A DNA stretch of 64,000 nt from Zea mays (Eukaryota > Streptophyta > Magnoliopsida > Poales > Poaceae): contig NC_050097.1 in assembly GCF_902167145.1 (NCBI RefSeq), forward strand, positions 40,160,095 to 40,224,094, in the 5' to 3' direction. This document shows, piece by piece, positions 52,657 to 64,000 of the stretch. Position 1 is the stretch's first letter. Every line of letters begins with the position of its first letter. Below the pieces are notes generated by a model, which was given only the letters and a program-made list of their open reading frames with translations, was not told where the DNA came from and made no database searches. Both the position numbers and the translations under genes were made by a program.

Positions 52657-52987
52657 TGTCAGAGAGGAAATCTCCCCGGCCAGGTGGCGGATTGCACCCG
52701 CCCTAAATCCTGAAGAGAGGAGGGGCCTAAGCGTTTTGCTTGCTACAAGGCTGGTGGATCAACACACGAGAGCACACGAGGGTTTAGAGTGGTTCGGGCT
52801 GCCGGAGCGTAATACCCTACTCCACTGTGAGTTGTATTGCTCGAGAGCTTGTATGAGCTTAGCGAGTCTAAGATTGTGTGTTGTGTGAAACGTCGCTTGC
52901 CTCCCCTTTTATAGCTGAAGGGGGCATGCACAAAAGGGACTGGGCCCCGACATGTGGGCCCAGGAACATAAAGAATATAGCACTTGG
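52657..52987 (-). repeat. Element D 5' LTR, truncated part
   Basis: These 331 bp match 46526-46855 of the 3' LTR with a modest number of differences, then stop at CACTTGG. There the other LTR continues AGCTACTAAC, but here copia element F begins. Confidence 0.9.
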
Positions 52988-53000
52988 TGAAAGGGAAATG
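52988..53000 (+). mobile_element. First 13 bp of an Opie-type copia LTR (element F)
   Basis: TGAAAGGGAAATG equals the start of the LTRs of elements A and B. It begins exactly where the LTR of element D is interrupted. The remainder lies right of element G, outside the window. The target duplication of F would be CTTGG (52983-52987). Confidence 0.75.
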
Positions 53001-55510
53001 TGTGATACCCGGTTTGCAAAGAAGAGAAGTTGGGGGTTGTTCTTTTTGTTTTTTTCCTCATCCGGTTGTTGTTTTGGGGATTTGGGATTTTGTGGAAAAC
53101 ATTCACAACTAGGGCAGTAGAATTTATTTGGTTTGACGCTTGCGTTGCGGTCGGGAGCTGTCGCGTGGGTTAGTTGGGCCGCAATTGGAGTTTCGGCCCA
53201 TTAACCCTCCCAAACCCTAGCCGCCTCTCTCCTAACCCCTCCCTCCCATGTGCAGCCGCCCCCCCCCACTTCTCCTCCTCCCCTTGGCCGCCGCCCCCCT
53301 GCCCATCTCTTCCTCTCTCAATTTTTGCAGCCACCAAACCCTAGCCGCCCCCCCCCCCTCAATCCCCTCCTCCCAAGGTGCCAATCCTTGCCGCTCGGAT
53401 CATCGTCTCGTGGTGCGAATCTCCAACCGTTTTGGTGGAGGGAAGAAGGGAGGAAGAAGAGGGGGAGAACCCAAGGTGATTTTTGTGTTCATCCCTTGTT
53501 CATTTGCGCTGCGATTCAATTGAATAGATGTTGCGTTTGCGATTAGATAGAGGGGGCTGTCCAGAATTTTACGTGGTGGACGAACAGCGGAAGTTCTAGC
53601 AGTTTTTAGGGTTTTTTCGTGAAGAATTAATGGGGATCAATTTGGGGATCTTGTAGAACTTTGTTTTACCTTTCCAACGAGTATTTATGCGCTCAATTTG
53701 GAGTTATAAATCAAAAGTTATCATCGTTTGAATCCGGGTATGTGGCTGTCCAAAAAACAGATTTTTCAGAGTGATGAACAGCAGCAGTATTAGCAGTTTC
53801 TGGGGATTTTTCGGGAGTAATTAGTGTTAATCAGTATGAGAATCATGTAGGGCTTTATGTTATCTTTCCAACAAGTACTTATGCGCTCGATTCGGAGTTA
53901 TAATTCAGGAGATATCGTTGTTTGAATCCGGTTATGTTGCTGTCCAAAAAAACAGATTTTTCTGGTGGGTGAACAGCAGTGGTATTAGCAGTTTCTGGGA
54001 ATTTTTCGTGGGTAATTAGTGTTAACCAGTATGATAATCATGTAGGGATTTGTCTTATCTTTCCAATGAGTACTTATGCGCTTGATTTGGAATTATATTT
54101 TAAAAGATATCGCTGTTTGAATCTGGGTATGTCGCTGTCCAAAAGATAAAGAAAAACAGATTACAGGGTTCATCTTGTGGACTGTTTTGGGCTAATTAGA
54201 TATTAGAATTTAATTATAAATTGTATACAAAACTTGTGGGTAATTTTATGTAGATGCCTCTGGAGTTTTTGTTTGTTACCACTGCTGTCATAATTTTAAA
54301 GTTATGAAATTATTAAGCAGCGCCGCTGCAGTTTGGTGGGTGTAGGGAGAGATGTAACCCACGACGGGGTTTGAGTTTGTGCGTAGGTGCGGCGTCGCTT
54401 ATGAGCCTGATTATGTGAAATTGGTGTACTAAGTTGGGTGTCAAAAACAGGTGGTGGACTTCCGGATCGTACTTAGGGATTTGCCCGAACTTCCGGTAAA
54501 GGCAAGTAAATACAGTGGTGGTTGCTACCGTTTGGTTTGCATCCTATTCCCTGTCATTGAGTATGCATAAGTTTTAATTATGTTAATCATTAAATTCTAT
54601 GATGAAGTTTATTTGTTTGGAAGTATTAATTCTCAATTGTCTAATATTGTGGATGATCATAATTCGGTAATGATATATGTGGTTGATTCCCATCTGGATG
54701 AAGTTGAAGTGTCTTTTGAATCATGTATATGAAGTGTTGTAGGCATGACATGCACATCGCATCATCAATCTTGCATTTTGAAGTTATGTCGTGATCTTAT
54801 GGTCCGACCGTACCGGTACATTTTTTAGCATCGTACGTTGCCCGAGGAGGGGTACGATGCGGCTTCATATCCTTAGAGGTATGAAGGCAGAAGTCATCCT
54901 TGCATTTGCAGACATTTGCACTCATGAGGAATATATGAAGTGTGACATTACTATGTTACTATTGTGGTTTCTACCTGCGAGGTGTGGTAACTAGGTGCAT
55001 TGTACGTTGTATACGTGCTGCACCTTCGTAATAGGAAGGTTGTGGAATCAAGTGGTGGTAAAACAATGTTCTTATGTGGTTAAACTGTTTGATATTATTT
55101 TACTTGCTGAGATGTGTCATCTCACTCTTGCATTACTCAATGCAGGTACTTGATACATGTTGGGAATGAGGGGAGTAGCAGCACGTCCACTTTCACTCTC
55201 ACTATAACGCTGCCCAGGCGCAACCATGATTTAATTAGAAACTTATTGTCAAAGGAAGTTTGTTTATTTTTTTTTTATTTTTTTATATGGTCGTGCGCAC
55301 TGGTTAATTCAGTTCAGGTCTTATGTTTATCTTTCCTTGCTAGCCGATTAATAATACTTAGTATGTTTTAGTCATGATATATGTTTATACTCTGTTGCCC
55401 CCCTCTTTTATGCAATCTTGCAAAGGGGATGCTGCCGAAATTTTATATATGGACGTCGGAAGTGTAGTACAGTAGCATTCCGGGTTGTTTGTGGAACCTG
55501 GAGTGTTACA
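53001..55510 (+). repeat. Element G 5' LTR
   Basis: This 2510-bp LTR runs from TGTGATACCC to GGAGTGTTACA. It contains two long C-runs (near 53259 and 53348) and three ~195-bp internal repeats. Over the 1775 bp shared with the 3' LTR I see only C-run length changes and one substitution. Confidence 0.92.
53582..54150 (+). repeat. Three tandem ~195-bp repeats inside the element G LTR
   Basis: Units start at GAACAGC near 53582, 53776 and 53971. Each contains TAGCAGTTT, CTTTCCAA(C/T)(G/A)AGTA, TTATGCGCT, GGAGTTATAA-like sequence and GTTTGAATC(C/T)GG, and ends GCTGTCCAAAA. The same set recurs at 60249-60810 in the 3' LTR. Confidence 0.85.
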
Positions 55511-58500
55511 GTTGGTATCAGAGGATAGGCTTTAGATTCTACGCAATTTGAAGATAAATTTGACACACTTGCACATATAGGAAGGGTATGGGTTCATATA
55601 TCTTTCATATTAGTATTTTATTGTATAGATGACTAGAATTTCCTTACTCCAAACCCCTTTATGGTTTGATGAGGTATGTCGTTAGCGACGTAATGCTTGA
55701 TATGAAATGTTACTTCTATTTAATATTGGTTTCTTGATGTGGTTGTTATTGAAATTATTATGCGAGTGAAGCTACTAATGTACTTTTTTTATATACATAT
55801 CGTCATGATGTTTTTTGGGATGCAATGTTTACTAATCTCTGAGCTATTACCATCATATATTTCTATATGCTTGACTGTGGATGTTTTTTTCCCCAAAAGG
55901 ATTCTTGGGTTCTAGTAATTGTAGGACCGATTGTTTATTGAGCTTGTGTATAGAGGATCTAATCCGACTTGGTGTAGTGTGAAAACACTATACAATGAAG
56001 TTTTATGGTGTTGTTGAGTTTGATTGACTGTTGGGTTACAACCCAACTTATCAATGTGATTTTTCAATGGGTGCAGTGCTTTACACCTCACCTTTTTGTT
56101 TTGGGCTAGTGTGGCTACTTGCCAACTTGATCTTAGAGTACAATAGGTTTGTCTCCATAGAGCAAAGGCAATGTTGTACTGTCTATGAAATCTTGAGACT
56201 AGAAGAACTCAAGTGAATTTGCAAGATGACGTGGATAGATAAGTTCAACCATGTTTACATGATAGGTTTTCTTATTGTGTGCAACCTTATCTTTAATAAT
56301 AGATAGGGTGATCTCAAGTGGATTTTATGTCTATATTATAGTTGAAGAGGCATGCATGTTTTCCTTCTATGGTTTGTTTCTATAGCCAAAAAGGTTATGC
56401 ATAATTTTTATTTGTTGGAGGCTAGTCATGCGGACGATACGGACAACCCGTTTTATATTGTTTTTAATCGCCGATGGTACATGGTAGTTTTTTTATATGA
56501 TCAGTTCTCTATGCATGCTTGTGGAATTATTATTTGGACCGCTTTATCTTAAACAAAGTCAATGTTTAACTGGAAGTTGCTTATGTTTGTTAGTCATCTA
56601 TCTCTATAATGATGTGGTTGTTGCATTAGATGGAGATTTTTATTATATGAATGATGGTTTGATAGATCATGTATGTCCACTACTTTGAATTCATCCTATG
56701 ACATCACTAGGTACAAATTGTTCAAGTGCAATAATAGGAGGTATTGTTGTATGTGAGGTTAATCAAAGTAGTTGGGTTAGGTGGATTATCTTATTGAAGT
56801 CCAATTACTCCTGTTGAGCATAGTATCGTGTTATTATTTTAGTGTTGAAAGTAATATTTATGAAGCTTTTGCATGAGTCTGTGTCAAGAAGTACATTAAT
56901 TTTTCTTGTTGTTATCCCTCCATTGCTTTATGAGTATTGCAAATTTTATCTCTTTTGAGAGGGGGAAAAGATGTTATATGACATGAGCACCATTTGCTTC
57001 ACATCAACAGAATAGTTTTGGAGATTTCTAGTAGTTGGATTCTAGTGTAATAACAACCATGTTTTATAGTGCTGGAGACGGGTATGTCAGGTGTTTCATA
57101 CATTGTCGATACATGGATGTTTGACCTTAGTGGCATTAACAAATGAGGTTGTTGAATTCATTGATTGTTGTGCTTAGTGTTCTAACCTATTTGGTAGAGT
57201 GTTATTTAAAGACTTTGTGGAGTTGCATCCCAGTTTGGCAGTGGAAAATCCTAGTGTTGATGGCACCTGCCAATGACTTGGGTTTTGATTTTATCTTGTT
57301 TTTTTATTGTTGATAATGTGTTGTTTGGTTTCGGGAGGCATTTTAAATTAGTTGGAGGCTGAATCAGGCTTCACTTATCTAGAATGTTTTGTAGTATGTT
57401 TCTGCATCTTTCCATAGGATGCTTAATCACCATGTTTGGTCTAAACATTTGAGAGATATGGGTTTCTTAAAACATCTTTGTTGGTGTCTCTAGCAGAGTG
57501 GGTCTTTAATTTTGTACGGAAGAGTAGACATTGAAGACAGTATAATTTGGTCTTTGTGGATTATGAAAGTTTTAGTAATTTCATGATCTTTTCAAAGAGT
57601 ATGGGTTTCTAATTCTCATTGCATATAATTGGAGTTAGGTTGCTCTGAAGTGTTGCACTGTTGTGTCTGAACTTTAGGCGTCGTTATAATCATCAATAAA
57701 TCGACCGCGTTTTGATAGTTGCAGAGCACAAATTTGCGAATTCTCTTTAAGCAAAACTTGTAGGTCTTTTCAGTACCTTTTTAATGGGTATTTACTTATA
57801 ACTGTCTGTTAAATAGATTTGGAGAGGTGGTTGCCCGAATATAAGTCGAATCTCTAATGTGCAGTATCTCAGGCTGAGTTTAGCTGTAGGTCATGCAGAG
57901 TTGTGGGCTATAAGGATAAATTTGGGTGCAACTTTATTGCAAAAGTCGTGGACAATTTTCAAAACTTTTCCAACGCGGGTTCGTTGTAGTTTAAGTTGAG
58001 TATAGCAGGAGTTATAGGTTTTTGAATTTTAGTTGTCCATTGTTTCAATCTTATCAGTTTTGAAACAAAAGAGTTGCATTGTTTTATCGGTTTGGAAACC
58101 AATTCCGAGACACTCATTATAATAAAAGTTCTAGGGAATGTTATAATCTTTTCAGTGAGTTTATATTTGCAAAATTTTGTTAGCTGCAGGGAGTTATGAT
58201 ATCATGTATAGAATGTGCTTGAATGAATATGTGGGCAGACATAACATGCTTAGATTGATTCTTGTTTGCATGATGTGAGATTAGGCTTAAATGATTTAAA
58301 AAGTTATCATATTGCTTCTATACTTATATTTGTTCTAGGTGTCTCGTAATGAAGAACCGAAAGTTATTAGCCTTTCAATGAACGCTTAATCTTAGAAGAG
58401 TAATGAACCTGATAAAATCTATTGCTTGCTATTGGGACTGCATGACCAGTTGTAGTTATGCAGCTAGTTCAGTGAAGTAAACCATCTTTTCTGTCGAGAT

Positions 58501-59667
58501 GTTATATATAAAAGTTGTAGCCAACTTCTTTATCTTACTTGTGTAAAAATTTCATGACCATAGGTCTAGTAGTTTGGGAGTTATGATTTTCTCAAGTCCA
58601 GTCTTGAAATATGTGCAGATTCTATACAGATTTCAAAGCTGACCTTGTTTGCCCAATTTAAACTTCGAATAACTTATTATAAATTATAAAGAAGTTGTAG
58701 TACTTTTTTCTTAATCGTTACAACAAATTTTGGATTAATTTTTTTTGGAGATCTATAAGTTAAGTTACAGCTGATTTAAGTGTGATCTCTGAATCTGTCC
58801 AAATTTGGACAGCAGAGCCTTTCTCGTGTCTTTTGACCTTAATATGCATTGAATTAACTTGATATGTTTATAAATGAATTATAGACAATTCTACTAGCTT
58901 AATAAAAAGTCTGGGAGCACCTGAATTGGATGATTGAGACTCCAATTATGGATTTTTGAATTGAGTAGTTGAGTTATGTCCAAGTCTGGACAGAATTTAC
59001 GTTTAGCACTGTTTGACCTTTCTAAGTGTCAAATCTTGTTGTGATGATAATACCAAGGGTATAGTGGACTTTATAAGTTTTCCATAAAGTCCTAGTTTAC
59101 TAATTTTCGATGCATATTTTGTGAGTTAGGAGCAAAACAATCAACCACTGTGCTGCTATCTAGAAATATGCAAGCATTAAGTTGCTCTCTTGAAGTTGCT
59201 CTTGTGTGGCTAAGTTTGGTTTAGCCTATAGGAACATTATATGCCTTGCATTCATATATACATTCCTTGAAGTACTTGCATATGTCCATGATTGATTTGG
59301 TGTCAGGAAAGCTTGGTCCGAGGTGTATAGGACCGTCTGCTATCTTGGCCGAGTTGGCAGCTGGGCTTAGCACATGTAATTGTCGGAATCTGTGATCAGA
59401 GTAAGTATTCCATGTCTTTTTGTTGACGAAGTATTTGCGGAATCCAGACCATCAAATCGAGCTAGAGCCGATTCCTCTGTAGCAAGAGCAGACTCTAGAG
59501 TGTCGTCTACTGCGTATCTTAGAATCCTAGGAGCTTGAGGAGCTGATGCGGCAGAAGTACTCGAACTTTTCTTTATGTGTGAGTTTTGTTGATTCACTAA
59601 CCTTTCTTTTGTTGTTCCGATAGAAGCGTCAGAATTCGAGGTCGAATTCTTTTTAAGAGGGGTAGAG
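55511..59667 (+). other. Element G internal region, noncoding
   Basis: It begins with the primer site GTTGGTATCAGAGGATAG and ends with the purine tract. In between it is AT-rich, with recurring loose motifs of the form AAGTTGTAG...TCTTTTCAA...GGAGTTATG (for example around 57945, 58130, 58510 and 58690) that resemble the LTR repeats. No gag or pol domain is recognisable in any frame. Confidence 0.75.
59651..59667 (+). other. Element G polypurine tract
   Basis: TTTTAAGAGGGGTAGAG lies directly before the 3' LTR, the position of plus-strand priming. It fixes the element on the + strand. Confidence 0.8.
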
Positions 59668-61448
59668 TGTGATACCCGGTTTGCAAAGAAGAGAAGTTGG
59701 GGGTTGTTCTTTTTGTTTTTTTCCTCATCCGGTTGTTGTTTTGGGGATTTGGGATTTTGTGGAAAACATTCACAACTAGGGCAGTAGAATTTATTTGGTT
59801 TGACGCTTGCGTTGCGGTCGGGAGCTGTCGCGTGGGTTAGTTGGGCCGCAATTGGAGTTTCGGCCCATTAACCCTCCCAAACCCTAGCCGCCTCTCTCCT
59901 AACCCCTCCCTCCCATGTGCAGCCGCCCCCCCCCCCACTTCTCCTCCTCCCCTTGGCCGCCGCCCCCCTGCCCATCTCTTCCTCTCTCAATTTTTGCAGC
60001 CACCAAACCCTAGCCGCCCCCCCCCCCCCCCTCAATCCCCTCCTCCCAAGGTGCCAATCCTTGCCGCTCGGATCATCGTCTCGTGGTGCGAATCTCCAAC
60101 CGTTTTGGTGGAGGGAAGAAGGGAGGAAGAAGAGGGGGAGAACCCAAGGTGATTTTTGTGTTCATCCCTTGTTCATTTGCGCTGCGATTCAATTGAATAG
60201 ATGTTGCGTTTGCGATTAGATAGAGGGGGCTGTCCAGAATTTTACGTGGTGGACGAACAGCGGAAGTTCTAGCAGTTTTTAGGGTTTTTTCGTGAAGAAT
60301 TAATGGGGATCAATTTGGGGATCTTGTAGAACTTTGTTTTACCTTTCCAACGAGTATTTATGCGCTCAATTTGGAGTTATAAATCAAAAGTTATCATCGT
60401 TTGAATCCGGGTATGTGGCTGTCCAAAAAACAGATTTTTCAGAGTGATGAACAGCAGCAGTATTAGCAGTTTCTGGGGATTTTTCGGGAGTAATTAGTGT
60501 TAATCAGTATGAGAATCATGTAGGGCTTTATGTTATCTTTCCAACAAGTACTTATGCGCTCGATTCGGAGTTATAATTCAGGAGATATCGTTGTTTGAAT
60601 CCGGTTATGTTGCTGTCCAAAAAAACAGATTTTTCTGGTGGGTGAACAGCAGTGGTATTAGCAGTTTCTGGGAATTTTTCGTGGGTAATTAGTGTTAACC
60701 AGTATGATAATCATGTAGGGATTTGTCTTATCTTTCCAATGAGTACTTATGCGCTTGATTTGGAATTATATTTTAAAAGATATCGCTGTTTGAATCTGGG
60801 TATGTCGCTGTCCAAAAGATAAAGAAAAACAGATTACAGGGTTCATCTTGTGGACTGTTTTGGGCTAATTAGATATTAGAATTTAATTATAAATTGTATA
60901 CAAAACTTGTGGGTAATTTTATGTAGATGCCTCTGGAGTTTTTGTTTGTTACCACTGCTGTCATAATTTTAAAGTTATGAAATTATTAAGCAGCGCCGCT
61001 GCAGTTTGGTGGGTGTAGGGAGAGATGTAACCCACGACGGGGTTTGAGTTTGTGCGTAGGTGCGGCGTCGCTTATGAGCCTGATTATGTGAAATTGGTGT
61101 ACTAAGTTGGGTGTCAAAAACAGGTGGTGGACTTCCGGATCGTACTTAGGGATTTGCCCGAACTTCCGGTAAAGGCAAGTAAATACAGTGGTGGTTGCTA
61201 CCGTTTGGTTTGCATCCTATTCCCTGTCATTGAGTATGCATAAGTTTTAATTATGTTAATCATTGAATTCTATGATGAAGTTTATTTGTTTGGAAGTATT
61301 AATTCTCAATTGTCTAATATTGTGGATGATCATAATTCGGTAATGATATATGTGGTTGATTCCCATCTGGATGAAGTTGAAGTGTCTTTTGAATCATGTA
61401 TATGAAGTGTTGTAGGCATGACATGCACATCGCATCATCAATCTTGCA
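59668..61448 (+). repeat. Element G 3' LTR, first 1781 bp
   Basis: This corresponds to 53001-54775. The 6-bp length difference is fully explained by two C-runs (11 versus 9 and 15 versus 11). A substitution is seen at 61265 (G) against 54592 (A). It is interrupted after GCA by Helitron 2. Confidence 0.93.
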
Positions 61449-64000
61449 CTAGGTGAGTGCCCGTGCGTTGCAACGGAACATAAATTATTCGTTAAAATAT
61501 TAGCCTACAATGATTACAGTAAGAAAAACAACACATAATTTATAATCAACATTGTAGTCCTCTGCAGAGACAATGTTTGAGAGAGGTCATGCTAACAAGA
61601 CAAAAAATCTAAAAGATAATTATTTATACGCAGATGTTCTTATAATAGTATTTCACATGTCCTATGTAATGAAAACCATCAATTGTCACTATTTTAGTAT
61701 TCCTTGTGATTTAATCTTCTCCCATACATCTAGCGAACCTTGTATGCATAGATGAAAAGCAAAGGAGACAAAATTGGCAGAGATATATACTTGTAGTTCC
61801 ATTGTAATTTCTCAAACAAATGGCACAAGCGAGTACACATTTATTAATATAGCAGAAAAATAACACAAAAAATAGCCAAAGAAGGAAAGAAAAAGAAAAA
61901 CAAATAAAAACTACCAATAGCACCCAAAATAAACTAAGTACTTTGCAATATGGAAATATGGATTCCATTGCACGTAAACCTTTCTATCTAAAGAAAATAT
62001 GATATGATGAAAGAGTGGAACATAGGTACATAACCTGACCTGAAACCATACTCATAACTCTCAGTTTATCAGGTGAGCGGTCAGTACAATGATAGAGCCA
62101 AAATCAGAATTAGCTTGTTACGGGCATCAAAACAACAATCACAGTCACCTTGTTCACGCTACATCAGCCAGAGGGCGGCAACATCGTAGCATACCCGGGG
62201 TAGTAGAAGCAGCACGCGGGAATCGACTCCACAGCGGGCAACAGGGACCCGACCTTGTAATGCCCCTCATTTCTAAATGATGAATAAATGATGGATGTGG
62301 TAACCTTTTGTTGTAGCATAGAAATTAGTTTGAAAGCAGCACAAAAAAGCTAATACATATAAAAGAGTTAACACTATAGATTAAGTAGGTTACAATTTGA
62401 TTTGGTAGAATGCAAATACATCATTGTGGCAGAAGCAGCATATGTCCAGGTAGTAGGCGCTTCATACATCATATTAGCCTCCTCCACAATACAAAGAGCC
62501 TGTCATTACATACAACAAATTCCACTATTAAAATCACAGCAATCCTGAACCAAATGTTGAATACTTTAAATTAAGAGGAAAGATGCATAAAACACAACTA
62601 TTGGAACATGTCATTTACAAGTCTTATAAAGCCATGCAAGTTAAACCATTGAAACAGAGCATTCTATATGTTGACATATAGAACCTACAAGGTATGCAGG
62701 CAAGACAGGCTTCTCAAATATGTGGATAGAATCAATTTATGGGCATCATTTTTAGCCTTACCTTATGTGCTTATTAAAGAAAATAGTATTTTTAATGTCT
62801 AACTTGTTCAAACTTGATCCTTTGTTCTCCTGTCAATTTTCACTGTTATATTAAAAGCAAACACATAGTAGAATAGTTGAAATTGGCTAGTAAGATCTGT
62901 GAAACAGAGAGACAAGCATATTAGTGAAACCTCTTCGCTCCAATTCTTCACTAAATTTAAAGAATAAAACTTAGAACTAACTTGCATTAAAGAAATCAAC
63001 AAAAGGATAATATATTCAAATAAATGAAGTTAAAATGGTTGGATCATTGCCCTCAAATTCAAGAAGCTAGGTTAAATCGAGGCCAAGCATTATAGTTTTT
63101 GATGCTCAACTGGACAAAAGGGTCTGCAACTATATCTATATATTATTAATATGTGTGCACCACACATATCTAAAAAATGGAAGGGAAGTAAACACTTATT
63201 GGTTGTTATTTATAAAAATGGGAGGTTATTACATCACAAATCATCACTCAAAGGCAGGTTATTATCAACTACATAATGATTAGATACGCATATAATCGAT
63301 CTCTGCTTGTTTTCTTTTATGCTTCCTAAATGTGAAAGTTGTAGAGTAGTATCCTCTCTCCTGTCCAAAAAAGGAGTACTCATACCTGAGCTCAACAGTT
63401 CTAGAGTATGAAAGATAAATATAAGAAAACAAGTACTATTCTTACCCAATGATGAGGCATGATGTCAGGGATTGATTGCCTCCTCATGGAAATATCTCAA
63501 GGCATATATAGGCAGGGAAACACACCCGACAGCCATCCCTCACGCATTGCAGCTACAATTTCCACTATGGCAATGAAACAAAATTTCACGGTTCTGGAGA
63601 AGTAGATAAAAGAAAAAAGGAATTTAGAGTGGGCTAGAGCATCACAGCTTCATCAGATAAACGAGCTACTGCTATCTTGCTGCTTAAGAGGGGAGCCAAA
63701 AGGATGACAACTTGTGTTGATGAGTTGCTAATTCTCTGTCCCATGTACCTCATGCCAATAGTCCATACCAACACTAAAAATGAAAATTAAACCTTCTGAA
63801 CTTGCTATGCGGTGCAGACACAGACAACAGAACAACATTTCATATATGCTAAACACATACCTTCTATAGCGAGGAGGGTGGGCTTCTTTAGTGGGCGATC
63901 TGCTTGGAGTTGGCAAACAGCAGCAGAAAATAGGGCTTCTTCATAGGCTCCGTTGCTGCACTAAAATAAACAAACAACAGTAGAAAGCAATGGCAAGGAG
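61449..64000 (-). mobile_element. Helitron 2, minus strand, 3' end and 2.5 kb of body
   Basis: On the minus strand the sequence ends CCGTTGCAACGCACGGGCAC...ACCTAG at 61449. That is a hairpin (stem CCGT-T-GC/GCACGG) followed by a CTAG terminus, almost the same as the end of Helitron 1. The neighbouring + strand base is A (61448), and the uninterrupted LTR copy shows GCA|TTTTG at 54775/54776, the A/T target. The 5' end is outside the window. The visible body is AT-rich. I see short open frames (for example 62089-62280) but no gene I recognise, and no Rep/helicase. Confidence 0.92.

Larger units (their letters stand above)
46526..52987 (-). mobile_element. Gypsy-like element D, minus strand, gag only, right LTR truncated by insertion
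   Basis: The 3' LTR is 46526-47524, and the visible part of the 5' LTR is 52657-52987. GGTTG (46521-46525) should be the left target duplication; the right copy is beyond later insertions. The internal 5.1 kb begins (minus strand) with a primer site and a Ty3/gypsy-type gag, then 3.6 kb without coding capacity. There is no protease, integrase or reverse transcriptase, so this is a non-autonomous element in the manner of the maize zeon type. The exact family is not assigned. Confidence 0.85.
53001..61448 (+). mobile_element. Element G: long LTR element without coding capacity (LARD-like)
   Basis: The 5' LTR is 53001-55510, the internal region 55511-59667, and the 3' LTR starts at 59668 and is interrupted by Helitron 2 after 61448. 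The termini TGTGATACCC and GTGTTACA, a primer site GTTGGTATCAGAGG, and a purine tract AAGAGGGGTAGAG before the 3' LTR fit a Ty3/gypsy-derived large retrotransposon derivative. The 4.2-kb interior has no open frame longer than about 85 codons. AAATG (52996-53000) would be the left target duplication; the right one is not visible. Confidence 0.88.

Noticed and set aside
56031..56688. Short hydrophobic frames in the interior of element G
   Set aside because: All are under 70 codons, AT-rich and without a domain. They are not supported as genes.
62089..62280. 63-codon frame in Helitron 2
   Set aside because: No recognised similarity and no clear splice borders; left unassigned.

Overview
The window looks like plant nuclear DNA from maize (Zea mays) or a very close relative. 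This is an inference from content. There are several nested Ty1/copia elements of the Opie/Ji (Sirevirus) kind whose LTRs carry arrays of the palindrome CACCGGACTGTCCGGTG, two Helitrons with maize-type ends, hAT DNA transposons and Ty3/gypsy-like elements. I see no intact cellular gene. Almost everything is transposon inside transposon, and most boundaries can be set to the base from target-site duplications (TSDs) and terminal sequences.

Left block. Positions 1-4474 are the 3' part of Opie-type copia element A (+). A short host stretch (4475-4720) is followed by a large hAT transposon (4721-25419, transposase on +) inserted in one copy of a ~150-bp tandem repeat. The hAT has itself received two insertions: a 1.1-kb non-autonomous hAT (4784-5900, perfect 8-bp TSD) and a complete Ji-like copia element C (5979-22256, minus strand, TSD GGTAT). 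Element C in turn carries a 7-kb Helitron (10142-17154), placed exactly between two pol codons. The Helitron holds broken fragments of a 40S ribosomal protein S8 gene, a LysM-receptor-kinase-like gene and unidentified gene pieces, all on its + strand.

Middle block. Host sequence resumes at 25420 with a broken multi-exon gene fragment. One of its exons is split by the complete Opie-type element B (26773-35605, TSD GCACC). Further host DNA contains a ~538-bp tandem repeat, and its second unit is split by the decayed Ji-like copia element E (36810-45871, TSD GTTTG).

Right block. A minus-strand, gag-only gypsy-like element D (46526-52987) interrupts the host repeat. Its right LTR is cut by the first 13 bp of another Opie-type LTR (F, 52988-53000). 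F is cut by a long element without coding capacity (G, from 53001). The second LTR of G is cut at 61449 by a minus-strand Helitron that runs off the window.

Machinery and state. In the copia elements, gag packages the RNA, while pol (protease, integrase, reverse transcriptase, RNase H) copies and inserts it from the LTR promoter, tRNA primer site and polypurine tract. Every pol here is broken. Gag is intact only in element C. The hAT transposase is truncated and frameshifted, and D, G and both Helitrons lack visible mobilising enzymes, so they would depend on helpers elsewhere.
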